Positions 1 through 5,299 are shown, numbered from the stretch's first letter. The stretch: DNA of 5,314 nucleotides from Planctomycetes bacterium RBG_13_46_10 (GCA_001824645.1 MHYD01000092.1:66659-71972), one strand, 5' to 3'. Numbers and translations are program-made. Notes: generated by a model not told the origin, from the letters alone.

Positions 1-118
1 GGTCTATATCAAAACGGCGAAAAAAGGTTGAGCAATACCAGGTTACTGCCACTAATACTGCCAGTGTAACCAGCAGATATGTTGGGTAAAGCTGCCAGAT
101 TAATTTCTTGCGGGCCAT
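1..118 (-). CDS. Sensor histidine kinase, PhoR-type, N-terminus only (cut by window edge)
   Basis: The reverse strand from position 118 opens with ATG and stays open for 39 codons to the window edge. The peptide begins MARKKLIWQLYPTYLLVTLA, continues as a hydrophobic stretch (about residues 7-32), then RRFDID. A short basic N-terminus followed by a single membrane helix and Arg-Arg is typical of the first transmembrane segment of PhoR-type sensor kinases. The start codon lies 3 bases after the stop of the response regulator, so the two are almost certainly co-transcribed and probably translationally coupled. By family knowledge the missing part would carry a sensor region, a HisKA dimerisation domain and an ATPase domain that phosphorylate the neighbouring regulator. 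None of that is visible here, so kinase identity rests on context plus the membrane segment. The ligand or stimulus cannot be read. Confidence 0.72.
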   Translation of the reverse strand, partial: MARKKLIWQLYPTYLLVTLAVLVAVTWYCSTFFRRFDID

Positions 119-121
119 TAC

Positions 122-805
122 TTAATCCTTAAACCGGTATCCTACGCCTCGAACGGTCTCTATATATTCGCCGTATTGACCCAGCTTTTTTCGCAGCGAT
201 ACTATCTGAACATCGACAGTCCTGTCGGTAACCACATAGTCACTGCCGTGCAGCGAATCCACAATTTGATATCGTGTGAAAACCAGGCCCGCGCGTTTTG
301 CCAGCATTTTTAGAATATTGAACTCTGTAAATGTGAGTTCGACAGGCTTGTTTTTAACGAACACCTCACGTCTTGCCGGGTCGATTGTTAACTCATGAAT
401 TTTTATTGGGGTTGTATCTTCAGAATGCTCGACTTTTCTGCGAAGAATCCTGCGCACCCGCGCAACTAAAACTTTTCCGCTGAAAGGCTTGGTGACATAA
501 TCGTCGGCCCCAAGCTCAAGGCCTGTCACAATGTCAGACTCATCGCCTTTTGCGCTCAGAATTATTATGGGAATTTGCTCGGTCTTTAGTTGGCTCTTCA
601 GCCGTCTGCAAACCTCAAGTCCGTCTATCCCTGGCAGCATCAGGTCGAGAATAATCAGGTCGGGCAGTTTTGAGCTTGCTACCGCAATCGCCTGCTCGCC
701 CGTGCCGCATGTTAGGGCTTTATAACCTTCGCGAGTAAGGTTAAGCTCTACCAGTTCAACAATATCCTCTTCATCATCTACTACAAGTATTGTCGGCTTA
801 TCCAT
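122..805 (-). CDS. Two-component response regulator, OmpR/PhoB family
   Basis: This 227-aa protein is a DNA-binding response regulator of normal family length. The receiver domain spans about residues 4-118. It has the acidic pair D10-D11 (VVDDEEDI), the phosphoacceptor D54 (LIILDLMLPGIDG), the switch Ser84 (LSAK) and the invariant K106 (VTKPF). The C-terminal winged helix (about residues 130-226) shows the PhoB/OmpR pattern: LTFTEFNILKMLAKRAG, then a recognition region with DRTVDVQIVSLRKKL, and the closing hairpin VRGVGYRF. A sensor kinase gene starts 3 bases downstream, so the two form one operon. The overall pattern and the PhoR-like partner suggest a phosphate-responsive PhoB/PhoP-type regulator, but the winged-helix family is broad and the exact regulon is inferred. 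Three 11-bp direct repeats lie 116-143 bases upstream and could mediate autoregulation. The Shine-Dalgarno before the ATG is weak. Confidence 0.93.
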   Translation of the reverse strand: MDKPTILVVDDEEDIVELVELNLTREGYKALTCGTGEQAIAVASSKLPDLIILDLMLPGIDGLEVCRRLKSQLKTEQIPIIILSAKGDESDIVTGLELGADDYVTKPFSGKVLVARVRRILRRKVEHSEDTTPIKIHELTIDPARREVFVKNKPVELTFTEFNILKMLAKRAGLVFTRYQIVDSLHGSDYVVTDRTVDVQIVSLRKKLGQYGEYIETVRGVGYRFKD

Positions 806-891
806 GTAGATACCCGATAAAGATATTTACCTAATTCTTAGATTGAGATTTTTTCACTGCTGTCTGAAACCACCACCAATTTATCAACTAT

Positions 892-956
892 TAAAAGCCG
901 GATAAAGAGTTTTTCTGAAATTAACAAATTTCTAACATAAACCTAACCGGCTTTTA
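892..956. repeat. 10-bp perfect inverted repeat flanking a 45-bp core
   Basis: TAAAAGCCGG at 892-901 is matched exactly in reverse complement by CCGGCTTTTA at 947-956. The 45-bp AT-rich core between the arms (902-946) contains the direct repeats annotated separately. It also holds a smaller inverted repeat, GAAATT-N4-AATTTC (917-932). The arms could form a stem, and on each strand the distal arm reads CCGGCTTTTA, superficially like a terminator. However, the loop is long and the element sits upstream of genes leading away in both directions, so a regulatory or cruciform role is as plausible. Role unassigned. Confidence 0.6.
921..948. promoter_or_regulatory. Candidate Pho-box-like direct repeats (three TAAC hexamers, 11-bp period)
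   Basis: Three hexamers, TTAACA (921-926), CTAACA (932-937) and CTAACC (943-948), are spaced exactly 11 bp apart. Winged-helix regulators of the PhoB/PhoP type bind tandem direct repeats with one-turn (11-bp) spacing, and the Bacillus PhoP box is built on TTAACA-type repeats, so both spacing and sequence fit the regulator encoded next door. The site lies 116-143 bases before the regulator start and about 110 bases before the small ORF at 1056, so it could serve either direction. Read leftward, TTTATC (906-901) or TTTAAT (895-890) could serve as a -10 box. Binding itself is inferred. Confidence 0.5.
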
Positions 957-1055
957 GCAATTTTTGCGTAAATATTAATAGAAAGAAACACACATACGTG
1001 CACATTACAGCAGGACATATTTGCCCTTTGGGGCTGTGGTTGAAAGGTCAGGAAA

Positions 1056-1208
1056 ATGGATGAGATTCTTAAAAATATAGTATTCCAAGTGATTTGTCTC
1101 TTTGGAGCGATCTATTTGTTTTACCATGTTGGCTCATTTTTCGTACAGGTGGTTAGAAGTCTTGCGTGGTATTTAAAAACACGCACAAAAAACACCTTAT
1201 TAGACTAA
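1056..1208 (+). CDS. Small hypothetical single-pass membrane protein (50 aa)
   Basis: ATG at 1056 opens a 50-codon frame ending in TAA at 1206-1208. A good Shine-Dalgarno, AAAGG (1043-1047), sits 8 bases before the ATG; this is the main reason to treat it as a gene. The peptide starts MDEILKNIVFQVICLFGAIY and has one hydrophobic segment (about residues 8-33), then a basic tail (VRSLAWYLKTRTKNTLLD). An acidic start and basic end on either side of one helix suggest a simple membrane peptide with the C-terminus inside. I recognise no family. It stands alone, 173 bases before recR, with no clear promoter of its own apart from the repeats at 892-956. It could be chance coding in an AT-rich gap, so confidence is moderate. 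Confidence 0.45.
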   Translation: MDEILKNIVFQVICLFGAIYLFYHVGSFFVQVVRSLAWYLKTRTKNTLLD

Positions 1209-1311
1209 TGGGCATATCCTTATCATATCTGTAAGTGCCACACTAACCTTGAAAATACTCAGCTTTTTAATCCATCTTATAGCATTTCCATTTTCTCTAT
1301 CAGTCTGTTCA

Positions 1312-1341
1312 TTGACATCTTTGGCGGAGATAGTATATAGT
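1312..1341 (+). promoter_or_regulatory. Sigma-70-type promoter for recR
   Basis: A perfect -35 box TTGACA (1312-1317) is followed after 18 bp by TATAGT (1336-1341, 5 of 6 to consensus). An overlapping TATATA (1334-1339) gives a 16-bp spacer. Transcription would start near 1348, leaving a leader of about 34 nt before the recR ATG at 1382. Confidence 0.6.
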
Positions 1342-1381
1342 TGTTTTTTAATTATTTACTGTCTGTACAGAGGTTGCATAT

Positions 1382-1987
1382 ATGAGCTCCGCATATACAG
1401 AAAGTCTGAATCGGCTAATCGAAGAATTCGGTAAGCTGCCGGGTGTCGGGCCTAAAACGGCGGAGCGGCTGGCCTTTCATGTCTTAAAAGCGGAGCAGTC
1501 AGAAGCTATGGCTCTGGCTGAGGCAATAAAAGACGTTAAAATCAAAATCAAGCGTTGCCGAACCTGCTATAATTTTTCCGAAGAGCCGATCTGCTCTATA
1601 TGCTCCGATCCCCGGCGAGACAAGAGCTTAATCTGTATTGTCGAACAGCCGAAGGATGTGATCGCTCTTGAGAAAACCGGCGCCTGCAAATGGGTATATC
1701 ACGTCCTCGGCGGCCACCTCGCGCCGCTGGAAGGAATCGAGCCGGAGAATCTAACTATCGACAAGCTCGTCGAAAGAGTTCGTAACGGCGATGTAAAAGA
1801 AGTCATAATGGCAACCAATCCTAATATGGCCGGCGACGGTACCTCACTATATATAAGCTCTTTGATAAAATCGACCGGCGTAAAAATCACCCGTCTGGCT
1901 CGCGGGCTTCCTGCCGGCAGCACTATTGAATATGCGAGCGGCAAGATTCTTACAGATGCGATAAACGGCAGGCAGGAATTAGACTAA
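1382..1987 (+). CDS. recR: Recombination mediator protein RecR
   Basis: RecR helps load RecA at single-strand gaps as part of the RecFOR pathway, acting in the cytoplasm as a ring-shaped DNA clamp. At 201 aa the protein has the usual family length and every expected part in order. These are an N-terminal helix-hairpin-helix (residues 11-36, FGKLPGVGPKTAERLAFHVL); a four-cysteine zinc finger (C59, C62, C71, C74); and a Toprim domain (about 83-177) with IVEQPKDVIALE, GHLAPLEGI, ATNPNMAGDGT and the ARGLPAGS segment. The C-terminal tail runs through the LTDAINGR segment. The start is supported by AGAGG (1369-1373) 8 bases before the ATG. It is not next to dnaX or the YbaB-type gene that often accompany recR. 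rpoN follows after 105 bases, but rpoN has its own promoter. No defect is visible. Confidence 0.98.
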   Translation: MSSAYTESLNRLIEEFGKLPGVGPKTAERLAFHVLKAEQSEAMALAEAIKDVKIKIKRCRTCYNFSEEPICSICSDPRRDKSLICIVEQPKDVIALEKTGACKWVYHVLGGHLAPLEGIEPENLTIDKLVERVRNGDVKEVIMATNPNMAGDGTSLYISSLIKSTGVKITRLARGLPAGSTIEYASGKILTDAINGRQELD

Positions 1988-1993
1988 AATGTC

Positions 1994-2010
1994 TCGGCTG
2001 CACTGCAGTC
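1994..2010 (+). other. Short hairpin just after recR
   Basis: The bases CGGCTGCACTGCAGTCG can fold into a 7-bp stem (one G-U pair) with a 3-base loop, starting 7 bases after the recR stop. No run of T follows, so it is not a standard intrinsic terminator. It may protect the recR mRNA end or be incidental. It lies directly upstream of the rpoN -35 box. Confidence 0.3.
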
Positions 2011-2011
2011 G

Positions 2012-2040
2012 TTGACGAATGCTTCGGACGCATTTATAAT
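2012..2040 (+). promoter_or_regulatory. Strong sigma-70-type promoter for rpoN, with an inverted repeat in its spacer
   Basis: TTGACG (2012-2017, 5 of 6) and a perfect TATAAT (2035-2040) are separated by an ideal 17-bp spacer. The start point would be near 2047, giving a leader of about 46 nt. The spacer is itself an inverted repeat, AATGC-N7-GCATT (2018-2034), filling exactly the gap between the two boxes. This could be a repressor or MerR-like operator, or chance. Confidence 0.75.
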
Positions 2041-2092
2041 AGTAGCAGGATGCAAAGTGTGGGCATAACAGAGAGATTTTTCAGGCATTTAT

Positions 2093-3574
2093 ATGAAGCT
2101 GGAGATGACGGGACAAATGCGAATGGAGCAGCGAATGAAGCTCGCTCCGCACATGATTCAGTCAATGGAAATCCTTCAGCTTCCAATTCTCGCGCTTCAG
2201 GAAAGAATCGAGCAGGAGTTAAATAATAATCCTGTTCTGGAGACAGCAGAGCTTTCAGGTCCGGAGGAGGCCGAGCCGGTCGAACCAGGTGCTGGGCAGG
2301 CGGATATCAGCCAAAAAGACTTAATTCTCAACACGGACAACAACAAGACCGAGGACTTCGAAAGGCTGGAGAACTTGGAGGATGAGTTCAAAGATTACAT
2401 CGAGCAGGCAGAGGCAGGCTCTTTCTACAGCCGCAGGCAGGCAGAGGAGCCTGACAGGAAGCTGGAGGCCATAAAGAATACCGCCGCACCTCCACTGTCG
2501 CTCAACGAACATTTATCGGAGCAGTGGAGATTAATTGATGCTGATGAGCCTGTGAAGAAAGCCGGCAGCATGATTATAGATTATATCGACGATAAAGGCT
2601 ATCTGACCGTAAGGCTTGAGCAGTTGCACAATAAGGACAGAAAGGATTTCACCCTCGATGATTTGAAAAAAGCTCTTGAGCTTGTGCAGAGACTGGAGCC
2701 GACTGGTGTCGGAGCAAGGGATTTAAAAGAATGTCTGCTTATCCAGATGGCACAGAGCGGTGAAGATTTGAGTTTTGAGGCCAAGCTGGTCACTGATCAT
2801 ATGGATGAGCTGCTTGAGAATCGCCTGCCGGATATTGCCAAAAAGATGAATTGTGGTATCGACAGAATTAATCAAGCTGTGAAAAGGTTAAGCAAGTTAG
2901 ATACCTCGCCGGGTTTGCAGATAGGACGCGACCGGAATCTTCCGATTACCCCCGATGTGATAGTTGAGCCGCAGGATAACTCAGATGATTATTCTGTACG
3001 ATTAGCTGATTCCAGTCTGCCGAGCTTGAGACTGAATAACTATTATTTGAAGATGGCTAAAGATGCGAAGGTCAATGAAAAAGCGCGAAAGTTTATACAA
3101 AACAGCATCCGCTCGGCTCAATGGATAATAGATGCAATAGAGCAGCGAAAGAATACGCTGTTGAAGGTGACGGAATCAATTGTAAAACGCCAGGGCGATT
3201 TTTTCGACAAGGGGCCTCTGTATCTTCGGCCTCTGCCGATGTCAAAGATTGCCGATGATGTTGGAGTGCATATTGCCACAGTTTCACGAGCGGTTTCCGG
3301 TAAATATATGCAATGTCCCTGGGGAGTGCTGCCCTTGCGAAAGTTTTTCAGCGGCGGTATGCAGGACGAAGCCGGCCAGGCCCATAGCTGGGAAGCTATA
3401 AGGGCAAAACTACAGGCAATTATTGATGCAGAGGACAAAACAAAACCTTTAAGCGATGAAGAAATACGGAAGAAATTAGCGGATGCCGGCATCAAGGACC
3501 TTGCCAGGCGCACCGTGGCGAAATATCGCAAGCTGCTGAATATACCCACCGCAAGGTTCAGAAAAAAATATTAG
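2093..3574 (+). CDS. rpoN: RNA polymerase sigma-54 factor (RpoN)
   Basis: Sigma-54 directs core RNA polymerase to -24/-12 promoters, which open only with an AAA+ enhancer-binding activator. The 493-aa protein is full length. Region I (residues 1-50) is Gln/Leu-rich with LAPHMIQSMEILQLPILAL. Region II (about 51-118) is acidic and low in complexity. The core-binding region follows (about 130-320, including LEPTGVGARDLKECLLIQM). The helix-turn-helix is at about 382-404 (LPMSKIADDVGVHIATVSRA). The RpoN box ARRTVAKYRK is intact at 471-480 and reads the -24 element. The first ATG gives the family-typical N-terminus, although its Shine-Dalgarno is weak (CAGG, 7 bases away); ATGs at 2105 and 2117 are alternatives. 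No activator gene and none of the hpf/ptsN neighbours known from Proteobacteria are seen, so its regulon cannot be inferred here. Confidence 0.98.
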   Translation: MKLEMTGQMRMEQRMKLAPHMIQSMEILQLPILALQERIEQELNNNPVLETAELSGPEEAEPVEPGAGQADISQKDLILNTDNNKTEDFERLENLEDEFKDYIEQAEAGSFYSRRQAEEPDRKLEAIKNTAAPPLSLNEHLSEQWRLIDADEPVKKAGSMIIDYIDDKGYLTVRLEQLHNKDRKDFTLDDLKKALELVQRLEPTGVGARDLKECLLIQMAQSGEDLSFEAKLVTDHMDELLENRLPDIAKKMNCGIDRINQAVKRLSKLDTSPGLQIGRDRNLPITPDVIVEPQDNSDDYSVRLADSSLPSLRLNNYYLKMAKDAKVNEKARKFIQNSIRSAQWIIDAIEQRKNTLLKVTESIVKRQGDFFDKGPLYLRPLPMSKIADDVGVHIATVSRAVSGKYMQCPWGVLPLRKFFSGGMQDEAGQAHSWEAIRAKLQAIIDAEDKTKPLSDEEIRKKLADAGIKDLARRTVAKYRKLLNIPTARFRKKY

Positions 3575-3596
3575 ATTTATCACAAGATTTGATTTT

Positions 3597-3626
3597 TTGG
3601 AATTTAAGCCGCGTGCTTAATATAGG
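3597..3626 (+). promoter_or_regulatory. Weak candidate promoter with internal inverted repeat, before the lipoprotein gene
   Basis: TTGGAA (3597-3602, 4 of 6) and TATAGG (3621-3626, 4 of 6) are 18 bp apart. The spacer is nearly filled by the perfect inverted repeat TTAAGC-N5-GCTTAA (3604-3620), which directly abuts the -10 candidate. The boxes alone are weak; the symmetric repeat is the firm observation. Readthrough from rpoN is an alternative. Confidence 0.35.
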
Positions 3627-3630
3627 CTTG

Positions 3631-3642
3631 TCACCCGGGTGA
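3631..3642. promoter_or_regulatory. 12-bp perfect palindrome TCACCCGGGTGA, possible operator
   Basis: The palindrome lies 10 bases before the Shine-Dalgarno of the lipoprotein gene, where a transcript from the candidate promoter at 3597-3626 would begin. A GC-rich symmetric site in this AT-rich gap could bind a dimeric regulator. No regulator can be named. Confidence 0.35.
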
Positions 3643-3651
3643 ATGTCTGTT

Positions 3652-3656
3652 AGGAG
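3652..3656 (+). promoter_or_regulatory. Shine-Dalgarno AGGAG that decides the lipoprotein start
   Basis: AGGAG directly abuts an ATG at 3657, leaving no spacer, but lies 9 bases before the next in-frame ATG at 3666. Ribosome spacing therefore favours 3666 as the true start, three codons shorter than the longest frame. Confidence 0.75.
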
Positions 3657-3665
3657 ATGAAAAAT

Positions 3666-4748
3666 ATGAGAAGTAATTGCTTAATTTTCGTTGCCATTAT
3701 TGTCGGCTTTTCTTTGCTGCCGCAGACTGGCTGCCAGGAGGAGACGAAAGCGCCGGCAGAATCTAAAGCAGCGTTGGCATCGCCCCAGCCGGAACCGGCA
3801 ATCGAACCTGCAAAAGCCGAAATCAAGGATGAGGCCGGAAAAGCCGGCCCCAAAATTACCTTTGAAAAGATAGTTCATGACTTTGGCGAGGTTGCACCCG
3901 GAGCAAAAAAAACCTGTGAATTTAAATTTAAAAACGCTGGTAACAGCCTGTTGAAAATCACAAAAGTAGAACGCTGCTGCGGTGTCACCACTAAATTGGA
4001 CAAGATGCAGTATGGGCCGGGCGATAGCGGGACTATAACTGTGGAATATAACGCCAGTACAGGGGCGGGATTAGTCGACCGGCAATTATACGTTGTCAGC
4101 AATGATAGGACAAATCCCAAAGCGGCATTAACTATAAAAGCTAATATTGTGCCCAAAATCAGCTTTGAGCCGAATGACAGGATGGGATTGGTGATTAAGG
4201 ACCAGAGCTGTCCGGAGATTACCATTACCAGTCTTGATGGCAAAATGTTTGCAATAAAGGAAATAAAATCGACCGGCAATTGTATAACCTTTGATTATGA
4301 CCCGAACAAAGAGGCCGCGAAATTTGTACTCCAGCCTCAGGTAGATAAGGAAAAAATACAGGCAAATCCGCATGGCCTTATCAATATCGCCCTGACCCAT
4401 CCTGACAGCCATGGTATAAATATCCCCTTTAACAGGCTGTCGAGGTTTCAGGTTTCGCCGCCGCAGATTATCGCCTTTAACGCTGTACAAGGACAGCCTA
4501 TAACCAGAAAAATCGTGGTACAAAACAACTATGATGAGGATTTCGAGATCGAATCGACATCGTCGCAGAACAAAACAATAAAGGTTCTGAGCCAGAACAA
4601 GATTAAAAATGGTTATCAGCTCACGCTGGAAATAATGCCGCCGCCTGATGAGGGTAAATCAGGCTTCACGGATGAATTTCTGCTGAATATAAAAGGGGCA
4701 GAGAAAATGTCCGTTAGCTTTCGTGGATTCTATCTTAAAAGGAAGTAA
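3666..4748 (+). CDS. Predicted lipoprotein with DUF1573 domain (Ig-like repeats)
   Basis: The product is 360 aa from the ATG at 3666 (363 aa if 3657 is used). It opens with a signal peptide: MRSN, a hydrophobic core, then QTG-C23. The lipobox is imperfect because the -3 residue is Gln, but Cys preceded by Gly fits a lipid-anchored protein. Residues 24-62 are a Pro/Ala/Glu/Lys-rich linker. Residues 63-162 match DUF1573: HDFGEVAPG, FKFKNAGNSLLKITKV, CCGVTTK, then YGPGDSGTITVEYNAS. Two further beta-rich segments follow (about 163-258 and 260-358); the last begins FQVSPPQIIAFNAVQGQPI and looks like another Ig-type fold. Family members occur on the envelope of Bacteroidota and Planctomycetota and their role is not known. 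Where the family usually shows a CGCT core, this one has CCGVT. It probably sits in the periplasm or outer envelope as a binding or scaffold protein; that is inference. Confidence 0.85.
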   Translation: MRSNCLIFVAIIVGFSLLPQTGCQEETKAPAESKAALASPQPEPAIEPAKAEIKDEAGKAGPKITFEKIVHDFGEVAPGAKKTCEFKFKNAGNSLLKITKVERCCGVTTKLDKMQYGPGDSGTITVEYNASTGAGLVDRQLYVVSNDRTNPKAALTIKANIVPKISFEPNDRMGLVIKDQSCPEITITSLDGKMFAIKEIKSTGNCITFDYDPNKEAAKFVLQPQVDKEKIQANPHGLINIALTHPDSHGINIPFNRLSRFQVSPPQIIAFNAVQGQPITRKIVVQNNYDEDFEIESTSSQNKTIKVLSQNKIKNGYQLTLEIMPPPDEGKSGFTDEFLLNIKGAEKMSVSFRGFYLKRK

Positions 4749-4831
4749 ATGCCGCTTGGCTGCCGGCCTGTCGAGCAGTGCAGTATAGTCATTAAGAAGC
4801 ACAAAATTCTATTAAAATTTATTAATTTCTC

Positions 4832-4861
4832 TTGAACTTTTGATTGTTATGTGAGTATATT
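4832..4861 (+). promoter_or_regulatory. Sigma-70-type promoter of the arsR-like gene
   Basis: TTGAAC (4832-4837, 4 of 6) and TATATT (4856-4861, 5 of 6) are separated by 18 bp. Transcription would start near 4868, about 24 nt before the ATG at 4892. The -10 box lies wholly inside the central spacer of the inverted repeat at 4848-4869, so a bound repressor would block polymerase. Confidence 0.65.
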
Positions 4862-4869
4862 ATCACATA
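4848..4869. promoter_or_regulatory. Probable ArsR-type operator, site 1 (autoregulatory)
   Basis: TATGTGA (4848-4854) and TCACATA (4863-4869) form a perfect 7-bp inverted repeat with an 8-bp AT-rich spacer that contains the -10 box. ArsR/SmtB dimers typically bind imperfect palindromes overlapping their own promoters. A related copy precedes the next gene (5254-5275), which strengthens the call. TGTGA/TCACA also recalls CRP sites, but those have a 6-bp spacer. Confidence 0.7.
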
Positions 4870-4879
4870 GTAATTTAAT

Positions 4880-4884
4880 GGGAG
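4880..4884 (+). promoter_or_regulatory. Shine-Dalgarno GGGAG that decides the arsR-like start
   Basis: GGGAG lies 7 bases before the ATG at 4892 but only 4 bases before the in-frame GTG at 4889. The ATG is therefore preferred, one codon shorter than the longest frame. Confidence 0.7.
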
Positions 4885-4891
4885 TTTTGTG

Positions 4892-5221
4892 ATGTCCGAT
4901 AAAAAAAAGTTATTGCTGTTTCAAAAGCAGGCGGAGGTCGCAAAGGCGATAGCACATCCGCTGCGAATCGCTATTATAGATTTCCTGAAAGATGGGGAGC
5001 AATGCGTTTGTGATATAGCAGAACAAATCGGCTCCGAACGCTCAAACGTTTCGAGACATCTCTCGGTCATGGTTAATGCCGGTGTGCTTATATATCGCAA
5101 AAAAGGACTCAAGGTTATATACCGACTTAAATGTGTTTGTATTCTTGATTTCTTTTCTTGTGTCACTGGAGTTCTGAAACAGCAGGCCAAAGAAAACGAG
5201 AAACTTCTAAAAGCTATATAA
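4892..5221 (+). CDS. ArsR/SmtB-family metal- or metalloid-sensing repressor
   Basis: This 109-aa winged-helix protein has the length and layout of ArsR/SmtB repressors, which leave DNA when they bind a metal or metalloid. Helices 1-2 include AKAIAHPLRIAIIDFL (17-32). The alpha-3 site reads EQCVCDIAEQIG with C38 and C40, matching the ELCVCDL site of arsenic-sensing ArsR. The recognition helix is SERSNVSRHLSVMVNAGVL (48-66) and the wing is YRKKGLKVIYRLK (68-80). Oddly, a second CVC occurs at C81/C83, with C90 nearby, at the start of the C-terminal dimerisation helix. That could be a second or shared thiol site. As(III), Sb(III) or a soft metal such as Cd, Pb or Cu would suit thiol ligands; the exact inducer is not readable. 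It has its own promoter and operator, and a matching operator precedes the next gene. Confidence 0.93.
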   Translation: MSDKKKLLLFQKQAEVAKAIAHPLRIAIIDFLKDGEQCVCDIAEQIGSERSNVSRHLSVMVNAGVLIYRKKGLKVIYRLKCVCILDFFSCVTGVLKQQAKENEKLLKAI

Positions 5222-5253
5222 AGAGTAATGAGATCGCTTTTTTTGGGCGAAAC

Positions 5254-5275
5254 TATGTGAATAAATGGTAACATA
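5254..5275. promoter_or_regulatory. Probable ArsR-type operator, site 2 (before the next gene)
   Basis: TATGTGA (5254-5260), 8 bases, then TAACATA (5269-5275) repeats the architecture of the site at 4848-4869 with one arm mismatch. An extra C-G pair at 5253/5276 extends it. Over 23 aligned bases the two sites agree at 18. It lies 32 bases after the repressor stop and ends 24 bases before the next ATG. No convincing -35/-10 pair is visible around it. Confidence 0.6.
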
Positions 5276-5277
5276 GA

Positions 5278-5289
5278 CACAAAGTTGTG
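5278..5289. repeat. Short inverted repeat CACAA-AG-TTGTG
   Basis: A 5-bp inverted repeat with a 2-base centre lies between operator site 2 and the Shine-Dalgarno of the gene at 5300. It may be an extra half-site for the same regulator or incidental; it is too short to say. Confidence 0.25.
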
Positions 5290-5299
5290 AAAGAGATAT

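Noticed and set aside
1249..1434. Hydrophobic 61-codon frame starting at TTG
   Set aside because: It has no Shine-Dalgarno before the TTG, contains the recR promoter and overlaps the first 53 bases of recR in another frame. Its hydrophobicity reflects T-rich intergenic DNA.
3118..3549. 143-codon reverse-strand frame inside rpoN
   Set aside because: It lies wholly within the well-conserved helix-turn-helix and RpoN-box part of rpoN and has no recognisable product; a coding shadow.
3598..3613. TGG-N10-GC pattern resembling a sigma-54 -24/-12 promoter just after rpoN
   Set aside because: Only the GG and GC dinucleotides and their spacing fit; the surrounding CACG and TT positions do not match, so chance is likely.
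3720..3734. LPQTG, a sortase-like LPXTG motif in the lipoprotein
   Set aside because: Sortase signals are at the C-terminus before a membrane helix and basic tail. This one is at residues 18-22, directly before the putative lipidated Cys, so it is part of the signal peptide.
4749..4831. Possible terminator after the lipoprotein gene (CTGC/GCAG and GCCG/CGGC pairings)
   Set aside because: The stems are 4 bp with loops of 9-11 bases and no following T-run; no supported terminator is seen here.
5234..5250. TCGC, T-run, GCGA after the arsR-like gene as an intrinsic terminator
   Set aside because: The stem is only 4 bp and the T-run lies in the loop rather than after the stem.
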